64,000 bases of DNA from J014 sp964486055 (GTDB lineage Bacteria; Acidobacteriota; Blastocatellia; Pyrinomonadales; Pyrinomonadaceae): the NCBI GenBank assembly GCA_964486055.1, contig CAZALE010000002.1:186001-250000 (forward strand), written 5' to 3'. This document shows, piece by piece, positions 24,268 to 33,268 of the stretch. Below the pieces are notes generated by a model. The model was not told the DNA's origin and did not search any database. It worked only from the letters and a program-made list of their open reading frames with translations. The translations under genes were made by a program, and so were the position numbers. Numbering within the stretch: position 1 is the stretch's first letter; each line of letters opens with the position of its first letter.

Positions 24268-25320
24268 TTACCTAGCAATAGAACGCCTGACGGTCGAGCG
24301 TCTAGATGCAGTGGCCAGTTTTCCTGTTTCTTTTTCAGGTTGCTCCATCTCAGCCACACCAATTATAGATTGCCACCAAATTGCAATCGGGCTGGCTATG
24401 GCAATAGTAGAATAAGTTCCAGTTATCGAGCCGACTAATAGCGCTAAAGAAAAACTTCTCAAAACTTCACCGCCAAATAAGACAAGTGCTAGAACTGATA
24501 AGAGCACTAAACCGTTAGTCACAACTGTTCTAGACATTGTTTGATTTATAGAATCGTTGGTGAGCTTGTAGATAGATTCGCCTCTGTGAAGAGTCATATT
24601 TTCACGGATACGGTCAAAAATAACGATTGAGTCGTTAACTGAATATCCGACTAACGTGAGAAACGCCGCTATTACGGTAAGATTGATTTCCCATTGAAAG
24701 ATTGAGAAGAAGGCAAGGGTTACTAGAACGTCATGAAAAACGGCGATGACGGCCCCAGCTGCATAAGTCCAGTCGTAGCGATATGCTATGAAGAGCAGTA
24801 TACCCACAAGACCTAAGAGAGTTGCCGAAACTGCTTGATTTCTTAATTGTGCGCCGGCTACTGGCCCCACAACTTCAGTCCCAACAATCTTATACTTAGC
24901 CTGCTCATCTTGTTCTAGGGAAAGATTGGCCTCAGCTTCTTTACCGAATGTGTCAAGGGCTTTTTTAACAAAACATCTACCTGCTTCATCCACATTCGGG
25001 CACTCATCACGACGCCCTAGAGTTGGCACCTTTATTAGGACCTCATCGGCTTTGTCAATTGAATCTTGTATTACAGCATCTGAGATACCTTGAGCCTGCA
25101 ACGCAGCTCTTATTTCGTCGACCGATGGCTTTTCTTTAAACTTTACTGTAACTACCGTGCCGCCACGGAAGTCTACGCCAAGATTGAAAGCACTGGAACC
25201 GAATAACTCGCGTCCAACTGCTGAAAGTAGCCCTGCGAGCAAAACGAAAACCGAAATAAAGATGAAGAGCTTTCGTTTGCCCATCCAGTCGACATTTATA
25301 TTTGAGAAGATCTGCACCAT
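24268..25320 (-). CDS. secF: Protein translocase subunit SecF
   Basis: A 350-residue membrane protein that, with SecD, drives late steps of Sec-dependent export using the proton gradient. The N-terminal transmembrane helix is followed by NLGVDFRGGTVVTVKF. A periplasmic domain with a Cys-containing insert (GRRDECPNVDEAGRCF) comes next, then five transmembrane helices with the core ALLGLVGILLFIAYRYDWTY-like segment and TVIAAFLTLVGYSVNDSIVI, DRIRENM and MSRTVVTNGLVLL. Its start is four bases after the secD stop. The insert with two Cys is not found in E. coli SecF and might form a disulphide. Confidence 0.95.
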   Translation of the reverse strand: MVQIFSNINVDWMGKRKLFIFISVFVLLAGLLSAVGRELFGSSAFNLGVDFRGGTVVTVKFKEKPSVDEIRAALQAQGISDAVIQDSIDKADEVLIKVPTLGRRDECPNVDEAGRCFVKKALDTFGKEAEANLSLEQDEQAKYKIVGTEVVGPVAGAQLRNQAVSATLLGLVGILLFIAYRYDWTYAAGAVIAVFHDVLVTLAFFSIFQWEINLTVIAAFLTLVGYSVNDSIVIFDRIRENMTLHRGESIYKLTNDSINQTMSRTVVTNGLVLLSVLALVLFGGEVLRSFSLALLVGSITGTYSTIAIASPIAIWWQSIIGVAEMEQPEKETGKLATASRRSTVRRSIAR

Positions 25321-25324
25321 CGTT

Positions 25325-27007
25325 TTATATACTCAACTTTTGCATATTTGGTCGCTTTTCGAGCAACCACATGAATATCGTCCTGGAAACAAAAACCGCC
25401 GAAAATAAATTTATTAATAAACCTAGGATCAATGTTACGGCAAAGCCTCTTATTGGCCCAGTTCCGTACATGTAAAGTATTATCGCGGATATGATGGTAG
25501 TAATATGCGTATCTATGATTGTGACAAATGCGCGATCAAAGCCTAAATCTATCGCTTGAGGCACTGTCTTACCTGCTAAAAGTTCCTCGCGGATTCGTTC
25601 GAAAATGAGAACGTTGGAATCGACAGCCATACCGACACCTAAAATCAAACCCGCTATGCCTGGTAAAGTCAAAGTAGCATCGAAGAATACGACGGCTGCC
25701 ATGGTCAGCAGAAGATTTAATAACAAAGCTATAGTTGCGTTTACGCCTGCCCCTCTATAGTAGAAGAGCATAAATAGTATTACAAACACTAGCCCAGCAA
25801 TCGATGCAGATAGACCTGCTCTTATTGAATCTGCGCCTAATGAAGGTCCGACTGTTCTTTCCTCCTGATATTCTATGGGAGCTGGCAGAGCTCCAGATTT
25901 TAATGTCAATGCCAAATCCTCTGCAGAGGCTTTTGTGAATCGTCCTGTGATTTCACCGGAGTCAGTTATTTTCGATTTTATGTAAGCTATAGATTTTATT
26001 TCATCATTCAGCCTCACAGCCATGTAATTATTTATGTTCTTTTCTGTCCATTCGCCAAATTTTTGGGCTCCTGATGGCTTTAGGCTAAAAACTATTTGAT
26101 AATCTCCTTCTATACCTGTTCGCGAAACTGCCGCAGCATCTCGAAGCTCACTTCCATCTATGACGGCTGGTGTCTCAACAACTACGAAGCGTTGTTTCCT
26201 CTCTCCGTTAGTTGTTTCCTCTCTTTCTGTGTATGGAAATACTTTCCTAGATAAAGTTTCTCGACCGCCAATTGATGCTAGCGCCTCTTCACGAGTAGCG
26301 TAAGTCTGAACTGGGCTTGGATAAGGTGGACTTACAACTTTCATTAGTTCTAGTTTGGATTCAGCACTAACGAGCCTTTTTACTCTTTCAGGATCTTCTA
26401 CACCCGGCATTTGTAGAAGTATTCTACCCGAATCCTCACTTCCAATGATTTGCAGTGTCGGTTCTTTCACACCGAAAGTATTAATGCGGCTTTCTATAAT
26501 TCTCAAAGCTTGTTCGGTAGCTTGTTTGGCAAGAGCCCGCTGACTTTGTACAGGCAGAGTCCACGTAATGCTATTATCTGTAGAAGAAACGTTCCATGGG
26601 GCAATGGGATTATTGAAGTCAACTTTCTTCTTAACTGCCTCTATGATGGCATCTTTCTGCGATGGATCTGAGAATGTTAGAGTAACTGAATAATTCCCAT
26701 TTTCAGCGGTTTCAGTTGCATCAGTTACAGAGAGTCCAGCTTCTTTAGCTGCTTCGAAAGCGGCTTGACGGTGATTGTCTGTGACTGCCTTCAGATAATC
26801 TTCTATCTTCACGCGCATCACTAAGTAAGAGCCGCCCTTTAAATCTAATCCGAGGTTAATGTTTTCACTAAGATTCTCCTTGATGCCTTCCCAAGTGAAA
26901 TCGTTAGCCGAAATTCCAGAGCGCGGACCAAATACCATGTAAATCCCTAAGAGGGTAACCCCGATTGAAATTATAGTCCTTGTCCACAAACCGCTTCTTT
27001 TTTTCAT
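25325..27007 (-). CDS. secD: Protein translocase subunit SecD
   Basis: About 560 residues from the ATG at 27007, preceded by AGGA; an upstream TTG at 27016 is less likely. The N-terminal helix is followed by NLGLDLKGGSYLVMRVK, a large periplasmic domain P1 (about 60-365) with RIESRINTFGVKEPTLQI and RILLQMPGVEDPERVK, and six transmembrane helices with GLILGVGMAVDSNVLIFERI. It forms the SecDF complex with the gene behind it, and yajC stands in front, the usual order yajC-secD-secF. Confidence 0.96.
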   Translation of the reverse strand: MKKRSGLWTRTIISIGVTLLGIYMVFGPRSGISANDFTWEGIKENLSENINLGLDLKGGSYLVMRVKIEDYLKAVTDNHRQAAFEAAKEAGLSVTDATETAENGNYSVTLTFSDPSQKDAIIEAVKKKVDFNNPIAPWNVSSTDNSITWTLPVQSQRALAKQATEQALRIIESRINTFGVKEPTLQIIGSEDSGRILLQMPGVEDPERVKRLVSAESKLELMKVVSPPYPSPVQTYATREEALASIGGRETLSRKVFPYTEREETTNGERKQRFVVVETPAVIDGSELRDAAAVSRTGIEGDYQIVFSLKPSGAQKFGEWTEKNINNYMAVRLNDEIKSIAYIKSKITDSGEITGRFTKASAEDLALTLKSGALPAPIEYQEERTVGPSLGADSIRAGLSASIAGLVFVILFMLFYYRGAGVNATIALLLNLLLTMAAVVFFDATLTLPGIAGLILGVGMAVDSNVLIFERIREELLAGKTVPQAIDLGFDRAFVTIIDTHITTIISAIILYMYGTGPIRGFAVTLILGLLINLFSAVFVSRTIFMWLLEKRPNMQKLSI

Positions 27008-27021
27008 GTCTCTCAATCCTG

Positions 27022-27324
27022 CTACTTCTTCTCTTCTCTCCTGCCTATAACGGCATTCTTCCCTATCTCAATAAAGGATTTTTCGGCGCTTAGAATCACG
27101 AAGGTTGTATCACGTATTTCTTTTATTTTTCCTATGATACCACCGCTAGTTATTACCTCATCATTTATCTTTAGACTCTCAATCATTTGAGCAAGTTCCC
27201 GTTGCTGGCGACGATGAGGCACAATTACCAAAAGATAAAAAATTAAAATCACGATGAAAAGAGGTAGAAGAGACCAAATTAATCCTCCTAACCCGTTCTG
27301 AAGAAAAAGAAACATCATGAGCAT
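27022..27324 (-). CDS. yajC: Preprotein translocase accessory subunit YajC
   Basis: About 100 residues from the ATG at 27324; the frame is open to a TTG at 27354, and ATGs at 27318 and 27315 are alternatives. One transmembrane helix (LLPLFIVILIFYLLVIVPHR) is followed by the cytoplasmic signature RRQQRELAQMIESLKINDEV and ITSGGIIGKIKEI. It is a small partner of SecDF and lies 14 bases before secD. Confidence 0.92.
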   Translation of the reverse strand: MLMMFLFLQNGLGGLIWSLLPLFIVILIFYLLVIVPHRRQQRELAQMIESLKINDEVITSGGIIGKIKEIRDTTFVILSAEKSFIEIGKNAVIGRREEKK

Positions 27325-27407
27325 TTTCTTAAGACAAATTAATAGAAAAAGCAATTATTGCAAAGGATTTTGATTTTCGCAAAGGCGGAAAGTCATTTTT
27401 TACAAAA

Positions 27408-27445
27408 AAGCACGAAAAACCAAGAGCAACGGCTTTTCGTGCTTG
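27408..27445 (-). terminator. Rho-independent terminator of the aminotransferase gene
   Basis: Eleven-bp stem AAGCACGAAAA / TTTTCGTGCTT (27408-27418 and 27435-27445) with a 16-base loop. On the minus strand it is followed by TTTTTTGTAAAAAA. It separates the aminotransferase from yajC-secDF. Confidence 0.85.
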
Positions 27446-27490
27446 ATTGTTATCTTTTTACGGTGTCTTTTAGCTTTACTGCCAGAGAAT

Positions 27491-28849
27491 TTATTTTTGG
27501 ATCGAGGAGGCTACGGCTTCATCAAATATCTCGAGCGCTACATCGACGTTCTCTTTGGTTAGAATCAGAGGCGGCGACCAACGAATGGAGTTTGCGCCGC
27601 AACCCAGAACGATAAGTCCTCGCTCAAAACAAGCCATCTCAACCTTATCTCTGAGCTGTGGTGCTGGAACTTTGGTTTGTTTCGACTCTACAAATTCAAC
27701 TCCGATCATTAAACCTAGTCCTCGCACGTCTCCGATACAATCATATTTATCTTTGAGTTTATTCAAACCTTGCATCAAGTATTCACCAACTATTCGCGCG
27801 TTATCGACCAGTCCATTTTCCAAGAGCTCGATCGTTTTGAGTGCGGAAGCTATGCAGACGGGATTACCACCGAACGTTGATGCATGCGCGCCTTTGTGCC
27901 ATGACATGATCTCAGCCTTTGCCACACAGGCTCCAATTGGCAATCCAGAACCTATACCTTTAGCCACGCAAACTATATCGGCTGTCACTCCATAGTGCTC
28001 TAGAGCAAACATCTTCCCGGTTCTACCCATTCCAGACTGAACTTCATCAACTATCATCAAAATGCCATATTTATCGCAGATGCGCCTGATTTCCTTGACA
28101 AATTCCGCGGGTGCCGGTATGTAGCCACCTTCGCCTTGAACCACCTCCAAAACTATCGCGGCAACCTCCTCAGGAGGAGTCGTAGTGTTAAAGATCTTAT
28201 TTTCTATCCAATCAATTGTACCCAAACAACAGGTACCATCAGACGATTTTCCTTTGTTGAATGGGCAACGATAACAGTAAGGGTAAGGCACATGTACAAC
28301 ATCTAACGCCTGCCGCATAAACCCAAGCCTTTGAGCCTTTTTAGATGATGTGAGACTAAGTGCCCCCAGAGTTCTACCATGAAATGAACCAAAAAAGGAA
28401 ATAAATTTTTGTCGGTGAGTGTGATACATGGCTAGCTTTAGCGCAGTTTCAATAGCTTCAGCGCCTGAGTTAGCAAAGTGAGTTCTGGTCTCACCTTCTA
28501 TCGGACATATTTCCTCTAGCTTCTTTCCTAGTTCAGGCATTAGGCTGTAATAAAAATCAGTGCCACACATATGAATTAGTTTAGATGCCTGCTCTGAAAT
28601 CGCCTTAACAATCTCCGGGTGACAGTGTCCGGTGGAACAAACAGCAACACCAGCATTGCAATCAAGAAAAACATTTCCGTCAACGTCTTCAATCCAAACG
28701 CCGTAGCCTCTTTCCGCAACTAGCTTATAATCTGGACGCGGATAAGAAGGGGTTACATATCTTTTATCTGCTTCTACTACTTGTCTGGCCTTGGGTCCAG
28801 GTAGTTCGGTTTTGATTACAGGTCTCTGCACATCTACTTTCGTTATCAT
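27491..28849 (-). CDS. Class III PLP-dependent aminotransferase (archaeal-type, Cys-containing insert)
   Basis: A 452-residue fold-type I enzyme. Visible are the cofactor Asp in ILMIVDEVQSGMGRTGK, the PLP Lys in VCVAKGIGSGLPIGA, and STFGGNPVCIASAL. An insert around residues 190-215 reads YCYRCPFNKGKSS followed by DGTCCLG, with four Cys. A comparable YCYRCPF segment is recalled from the ornithine aminotransferase / amino acid racemase group of Thermococcales, so ornithine, 4-aminobutyrate or racemase activity are all possible. AAAGGAGAT precedes the start at 28849. It has its own terminator and appears monocistronic. Confidence 0.88.
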   Translation of the reverse strand: MITKVDVQRPVIKTELPGPKARQVVEADKRYVTPSYPRPDYKLVAERGYGVWIEDVDGNVFLDCNAGVAVCSTGHCHPEIVKAISEQASKLIHMCGTDFYYSLMPELGKKLEEICPIEGETRTHFANSGAEAIETALKLAMYHTHRQKFISFFGSFHGRTLGALSLTSSKKAQRLGFMRQALDVVHVPYPYCYRCPFNKGKSSDGTCCLGTIDWIENKIFNTTTPPEEVAAIVLEVVQGEGGYIPAPAEFVKEIRRICDKYGILMIVDEVQSGMGRTGKMFALEHYGVTADIVCVAKGIGSGLPIGACVAKAEIMSWHKGAHASTFGGNPVCIASALKTIELLENGLVDNARIVGEYLMQGLNKLKDKYDCIGDVRGLGLMIGVEFVESKQTKVPAPQLRDKVEMACFERGLIVLGCGANSIRWSPPLILTKENVDVALEIFDEAVASSIQK

Positions 28850-29174
28850 AGAACATCTCCTTTCTTTAATTTATCCAACACTAGCCTTTTAAAGATCTTT
28901 AAAACTAAATTTCAAAAGGATGCTGATTAGTTTTGGATTATTTTGAGTTTATGAATATTAGCTCAGAGAGCAGACTATGCTGGGAGGCGAATAATATTAG
29001 TCTCCACCAAATAAATTCGGGCGGATTAGCGAGGGGCAAAATTGTATGCAAACCATCTGAAACATTACATTTAAATCATACCAAACACCAATTTATCTTT
29101 CAAAACATTTCAGTCTTATCGTTTTCGGAAATAGATTCTTGCTTTTCCGAACGAGTAAATGAAACAATAACTTC
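28850..29174. other. Gap of 325 bases upstream of divergent genes
   Basis: Holds the promoter regions of the aminotransferase (minus) and the DUF255 protein (plus). A plus-strand frame from a TTG at 28933 has no ribosome-binding site and no recognisable product, so I do not call it. The only clear structure is the dyad at 29124-29151. Confidence 0.5.
29124..29151. repeat. 8-bp inverted repeat just upstream of the DUF255 gene
   Basis: Perfect arms TTCGGAAA (29124-29131) and TTTCCGAA (29144-29151), flanked by TCG and CGA that could extend the pairing after a small internal loop. It ends 23 bases before the start codon and is either an operator or a leader hairpin. Confidence 0.5.
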
Positions 29175-31214
29175 ATGCAGAAAAAATTTACAAATAGGCT
29201 CATAAATGAAACTAGCCCTTATTTGCTTCAACATGCTCACAATCCTGTTGACTGGTATCCATGGTGTGAAGAGGCATTTGAAAGAGCAAAGGCAGAGGAC
29301 AAACCAGTTTTAGTTAGCATCGGGTACTCAGCTTGTCATTGGTGTCATGTAATGGAGAGGGAGTCCTTCGAGGATGAAGAAACCGCGAAAATAATGAATG
29401 AAAACTTCATAAACATAAAAGTCGACATGGAAGAGCGACCGGACGTCGATCAGCTCTACATGTTATTCGTACAGGCTACGACTGGTAGCGGTGGATGGCC
29501 ACTTAATGTCTTTGTTACTCCAGATAAAAAACCTTTTTTTGGTGGAACCTATTTTCCACCTCAGGATCGTTTCAATCTACCAAGTTTTCGTCGGGTATTA
29601 ACAGCTGTATCAGAAGCCTGGCGAAATAATAGAGAGGAAATACTCAAATCAGCAGAGCAAATAATTCAACAAATTCGTGAGGTTACACGTTTAGAGTCAA
29701 ACATTTCAAATCTAAAATTAGACCTACTGGAGGCAGCGTTCTTACGGCTAGTCAATCAGTTTGATCAGAAGAATGGAGGCTTTGGAGGTGCTCCAAAGTT
29801 TCCGCCGTCTATGACCTTAGAGTTTCTGCTTAGATACTATCACAGAACTAAAAACGAAAAGGCTCTGGAAATGGTCGAGAAAACGTGCAAAAAGATGGCG
29901 ATGGGTGGAATTTATGACCATTTAGGTGGTGGTTTTCATCGCTATACCGTGGATGCCATATGGCTCGTCCCTCATTTCGAAAAAATGCTTTATGACAATG
30001 CACAGCTAGCAAGAGTTTATCTGCATCTTTTCCAGCTAACCAAGGATGAATTTTTTAAAGAAATAGTCGTCGAAACCCTGGATTACGTGGAAAGAGAGAT
30101 GTTGAATCCTGAGGGTGGTTTCTATTCCAGTCAAGATGCGGATTCAGAAGGAGAAGAAGGAAAATTCTTCCTCTGGAAGATGGACGAGATCGAAGAAATA
30201 TTGGGTGAAGAGGATGCGAAAATTTTCTGCTTCTACTTTGGCGTCACAGAAGATGGTAATTTTGAAGGTAAGAACATACTTCATAATCGATATTCCCTTG
30301 AGGAAACAGCTGAACTATTAAAGGTTTCGCTCGATCAAGTCATCGGTGTTATTCAGAGGGGTAAACAAATATTATTCTCTCACAGAGAAAAAAGAGTAAA
30401 GCCTAATAGAGATGAGAAAATTATAACCTCTTGGAATGGATTGATGCTAGCAGCTTTCGCCGAAGCATCTGCAGTTCTGAACTCAGAGAAATATCTAAAA
30501 ATTGCCATCCACAACGCTGATTTTCTGATTAATAACCTTTTCCAAGACGGTAAACTTCTTAGGACCTGGAAGGACGGTAAAGCCCGAATATTAGCCTACT
30601 CTGAGGATTATGCAAACTTTATAGATGGCCTTATAGAGCTATTTCAAGTTTACCCTGACCCAAAATACCTGAACATGATTGAATTGTTATCTGATGTTTT
30701 GATAGAAAAGTTCTGGGACAAGCAAGAGGGTGGATTTTTCTTTACTTCAGATGAGCACGAGGAATTAGGCATTCGTCAAAAGGATTTTCAAGATAATGCA
30801 ATTCCATCAGGGAACTCAGTCGCCGCTGAAACACTTCTAAAACTTAGCAGACTAACGGGCAGGATCGAGTATGAAAAATACTCAATTTCTATTTTCGCTA
30901 GAGTTGTTAATCAAGCTGCCTCGTATCCAAATGCGTTCGGCCGATTACTATCAGCTTTAGAATTTTATTTCTCCTCACCTAAAGAGGTCGTCATCATTGG
31001 GTCGAAACCAAATCCACTAGAAAGATATTTATATTCAAACTATCTTCCAAACAAAGTGGCGATAGTAAATCCTCCAGCAGATCTATCGTCAAGTTTACCG
31101 CTTCTGGCTGACAAGAGAGCAATCGGCGGTAAACCAACAGCTTTTGTCTGTAAAAACTTTGTATGCGAGAAGCCAACTACTGAACTAGAAGAATTCAAAA
31201 ATCAATTGAGTTAA
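29175..31214 (+). CDS. Thioredoxin-domain protein of the DUF255/YyaL (SPATA20) family
   Basis: A 679-residue protein. The N-terminal thioredoxin-like domain (about 1-165) starts with NRLINETSPYLLQHAHNPVDW and carries the CxxC-like SACHWCHVMERESFED and then GSGGWPLNVFVTPDKKPFFG. The remainder is an alpha/alpha-barrel resembling N-acylglucosamine epimerase folds (GGFGGAPKFPPS, DHLGGGFHRYTVD, VPHFEKMLYDNAQL, FYSSQDADSEGEEG). The family is widespread, but its substrate is not known. No strong ribosome-binding site is seen at the ATG 29175. It is not obviously linked to its neighbours. Confidence 0.92.
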   Translation: MQKKFTNRLINETSPYLLQHAHNPVDWYPWCEEAFERAKAEDKPVLVSIGYSACHWCHVMERESFEDEETAKIMNENFINIKVDMEERPDVDQLYMLFVQATTGSGGWPLNVFVTPDKKPFFGGTYFPPQDRFNLPSFRRVLTAVSEAWRNNREEILKSAEQIIQQIREVTRLESNISNLKLDLLEAAFLRLVNQFDQKNGGFGGAPKFPPSMTLEFLLRYYHRTKNEKALEMVEKTCKKMAMGGIYDHLGGGFHRYTVDAIWLVPHFEKMLYDNAQLARVYLHLFQLTKDEFFKEIVVETLDYVEREMLNPEGGFYSSQDADSEGEEGKFFLWKMDEIEEILGEEDAKIFCFYFGVTEDGNFEGKNILHNRYSLEETAELLKVSLDQVIGVIQRGKQILFSHREKRVKPNRDEKIITSWNGLMLAAFAEASAVLNSEKYLKIAIHNADFLINNLFQDGKLLRTWKDGKARILAYSEDYANFIDGLIELFQVYPDPKYLNMIELLSDVLIEKFWDKQEGGFFFTSDEHEELGIRQKDFQDNAIPSGNSVAAETLLKLSRLTGRIEYEKYSISIFARVVNQAASYPNAFGRLLSALEFYFSSPKEVVIIGSKPNPLERYLYSNYLPNKVAIVNPPADLSSSLPLLADKRAIGGKPTAFVCKNFVCEKPTTELEEFKNQLS

Positions 31215-31303
31215 GCCTGTCTCGACATTTGCTGAGGGTTTGTTTACACTAATTTGGTTAAAGCTTTGGCAAGAGCAAACTTCGTGTATCTGAGGAGTAG
31301 AAC

Positions 31304-33256
31304 ATGTCTGAAACCAATATAGAATCTGTGTTACAGGAATCGCGTCTATTTTTGCCCTCTGCTGAGTTCTCGGCTAGAGCATATATCAAAAGTTTCGAAG
31401 AATACGAGAAAATCTATCAAGAAGCAGAGCGTGATCCTGAGGCCTTTTGGGCTTCAGTAGCTGAAAATCTAGCGTGGTTCAAAAAATGGGACACCATTTT
31501 GCAGTGGGACGAGCCGCATGCTAAATGGTTTGTAGGCGGGAGGATAAATGCATCTTACAACTGTTTAGACCGGCATCTTAACTCCTGGAAACGTAATAAA
31601 GCAGCTATAATCTGGGAGGGAGAGCCGGGTGAAACTCGCACTCTGACCTACCAACAGCTATATCAACAAGTTTGCAGATTCGCAAATGTCCTGAAGAAAT
31701 TAGGAGTAAGCAAAGGTGATAGGGTAGCCATATATATGCCTCTCGTTCCGGAGGCAATAATCGCGATGCTATCCTGCGCTAGAATCGGCGCCACTCACAG
31801 TGTTATATTCGGAGGTTTTTCGGCCGAGGCTGTCGCAGATCGTATAAATGACTGTCAGTGTAAACTGATCGTCACCGCTGATGGCGGTTACCGACGGGGC
31901 AATGAAATAAAACTTAAGGAAACCGTCGATACAGCAATTAAGAAAACTCCCTCAATAGAGCATGTAATAGTTTTTAAGCGCACTGGTTCGCCAATATCGA
32001 TGGAACCTGGACGTGATCATTGGTGGCATGAACTGATGGAAGTCGTCGATGAAAATTGCCCCGCAGAGGAGTTAGATAGCGAACATCCATTATTTATACT
32101 TTACACATCAGGCACGACAGGTAAGCCGAAAGGTATTCTTCACACAACAGGTGGCTATTTAACTGGGGTTTACATCACTTCAAAGTGGGTTTTCGATCTA
32201 AAAGACGAGGATATTTATTGGTGTACTGCCGATGTCGGATGGATTACAGGGCATAGCTACGTGGTTTATGGCCCTTTATCAAATGCCGCAACTGTTTTAA
32301 TATACGAAGGCGCGCCAAATTATCCAGATTTTGACAGGTTTTGGGCAATTATCGAAAAGCATAAGGTGAGTATCTTTTACACTGCGCCCACGGCTATTCG
32401 CTCATTCATACGTTGGGGAGAGCAATATCCCGCAAAGCATGATTTGTCAAGTCTGAGATTACTGGGAACAGTTGGAGAACCCATCAATCCAGAGGCGTGG
32501 ATGTGGTACTACAAAGTGATCGGCAAGCAAAAATGTCCGATAGTGGATACATGGTGGCAAACCGAAACTGGGGCCATAATGATATCACCACTACCGGGCG
32601 CTACTCCACTCGCACCAGGAAGCGCTACAAGGCCTTTTCCCGGTATATTCCCTGATATCCAAACGAAAGATGGGAAATCTGTTCCAGCGGGTGAAGGAGG
32701 CTACTTAGTCATTAAAAAGCCATTCCCTTCGATGTTGAGAACCATTTGGGGCGATGATGAAAGATTCAAAAAGCAGTATTGGTCAGAGATCCCCCACGTA
32801 TACTTTACAGGAGATGGCGCAAGACGCGATGAACGTGGGTATTTCTGGATAATGGGTAGAGTAGACGATGTAATCAACGTAAGTGGTCATCGTTTGGGTA
32901 CTGCAGAGATAGAATCGGCATTAGTGTCTCATCCAGCTGTCGCTGAAGCTGCGGTTGTCGGAAGACCCGATGAAATCAAAGGACAAGCGATAGTCGCTTT
33001 CGTAACATTGGAGAGCTCGCGCCAACCATCTAAAGAATTGAAAGAGGAACTAAGAAATCACGTCGCCAAAGAAATAGGCTCACTTGCAAAACCTGACGAG
33101 ATTCGCTTCACGGAGGGGTTACCAAAAACAAGAAGCGGAAAAATCATGCGTAGACTTTTACGCGAATTAGCAGCTTCTGGCACAGTCATGGGCGATATGA
33201 CTACACTAGAGGATTTCTCAGTCTTAGAAAAACTCAGGCAGGAAGATGAGGAGTAA
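31304..33256 (+). CDS. acs: Acetyl-CoA synthetase
   Basis: Activates acetate to acetyl-CoA through acetyl-AMP. The 650-residue length is standard. Motifs are the P-loop-like YTSGTTGKPKGILHT, the acetate/ATP region DTWWQTETGAIMISPLPG, YFTGDGARRDERGYFWIMGR, and the C-terminal KTRSGKIMRRLLRELA, where the Lys is the site usually regulated by acetylation. GAGGAG precedes the ATG. It is followed after 12 bases by an AtuA-like gene. With aceBA and the acyl-CoA dehydrogenase it supports growth on acetate or fatty acids. Confidence 0.97.
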   Translation: MSETNIESVLQESRLFLPSAEFSARAYIKSFEEYEKIYQEAERDPEAFWASVAENLAWFKKWDTILQWDEPHAKWFVGGRINASYNCLDRHLNSWKRNKAAIIWEGEPGETRTLTYQQLYQQVCRFANVLKKLGVSKGDRVAIYMPLVPEAIIAMLSCARIGATHSVIFGGFSAEAVADRINDCQCKLIVTADGGYRRGNEIKLKETVDTAIKKTPSIEHVIVFKRTGSPISMEPGRDHWWHELMEVVDENCPAEELDSEHPLFILYTSGTTGKPKGILHTTGGYLTGVYITSKWVFDLKDEDIYWCTADVGWITGHSYVVYGPLSNAATVLIYEGAPNYPDFDRFWAIIEKHKVSIFYTAPTAIRSFIRWGEQYPAKHDLSSLRLLGTVGEPINPEAWMWYYKVIGKQKCPIVDTWWQTETGAIMISPLPGATPLAPGSATRPFPGIFPDIQTKDGKSVPAGEGGYLVIKKPFPSMLRTIWGDDERFKKQYWSEIPHVYFTGDGARRDERGYFWIMGRVDDVINVSGHRLGTAEIESALVSHPAVAEAAVVGRPDEIKGQAIVAFVTLESSRQPSKELKEELRNHVAKEIGSLAKPDEIRFTEGLPKTRSGKIMRRLLRELAASGTVMGDMTTLEDFSVLEKLRQEDEE

Positions 33257-33268
33257 CTCATAGGAAAT

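Noticed and set aside
28933..29205. Possible 90-residue protein on the plus strand
   Set aside because: It starts with TTG, has no ribosome-binding site, shows no domain, and overlaps the start of the DUF255 gene in another frame.
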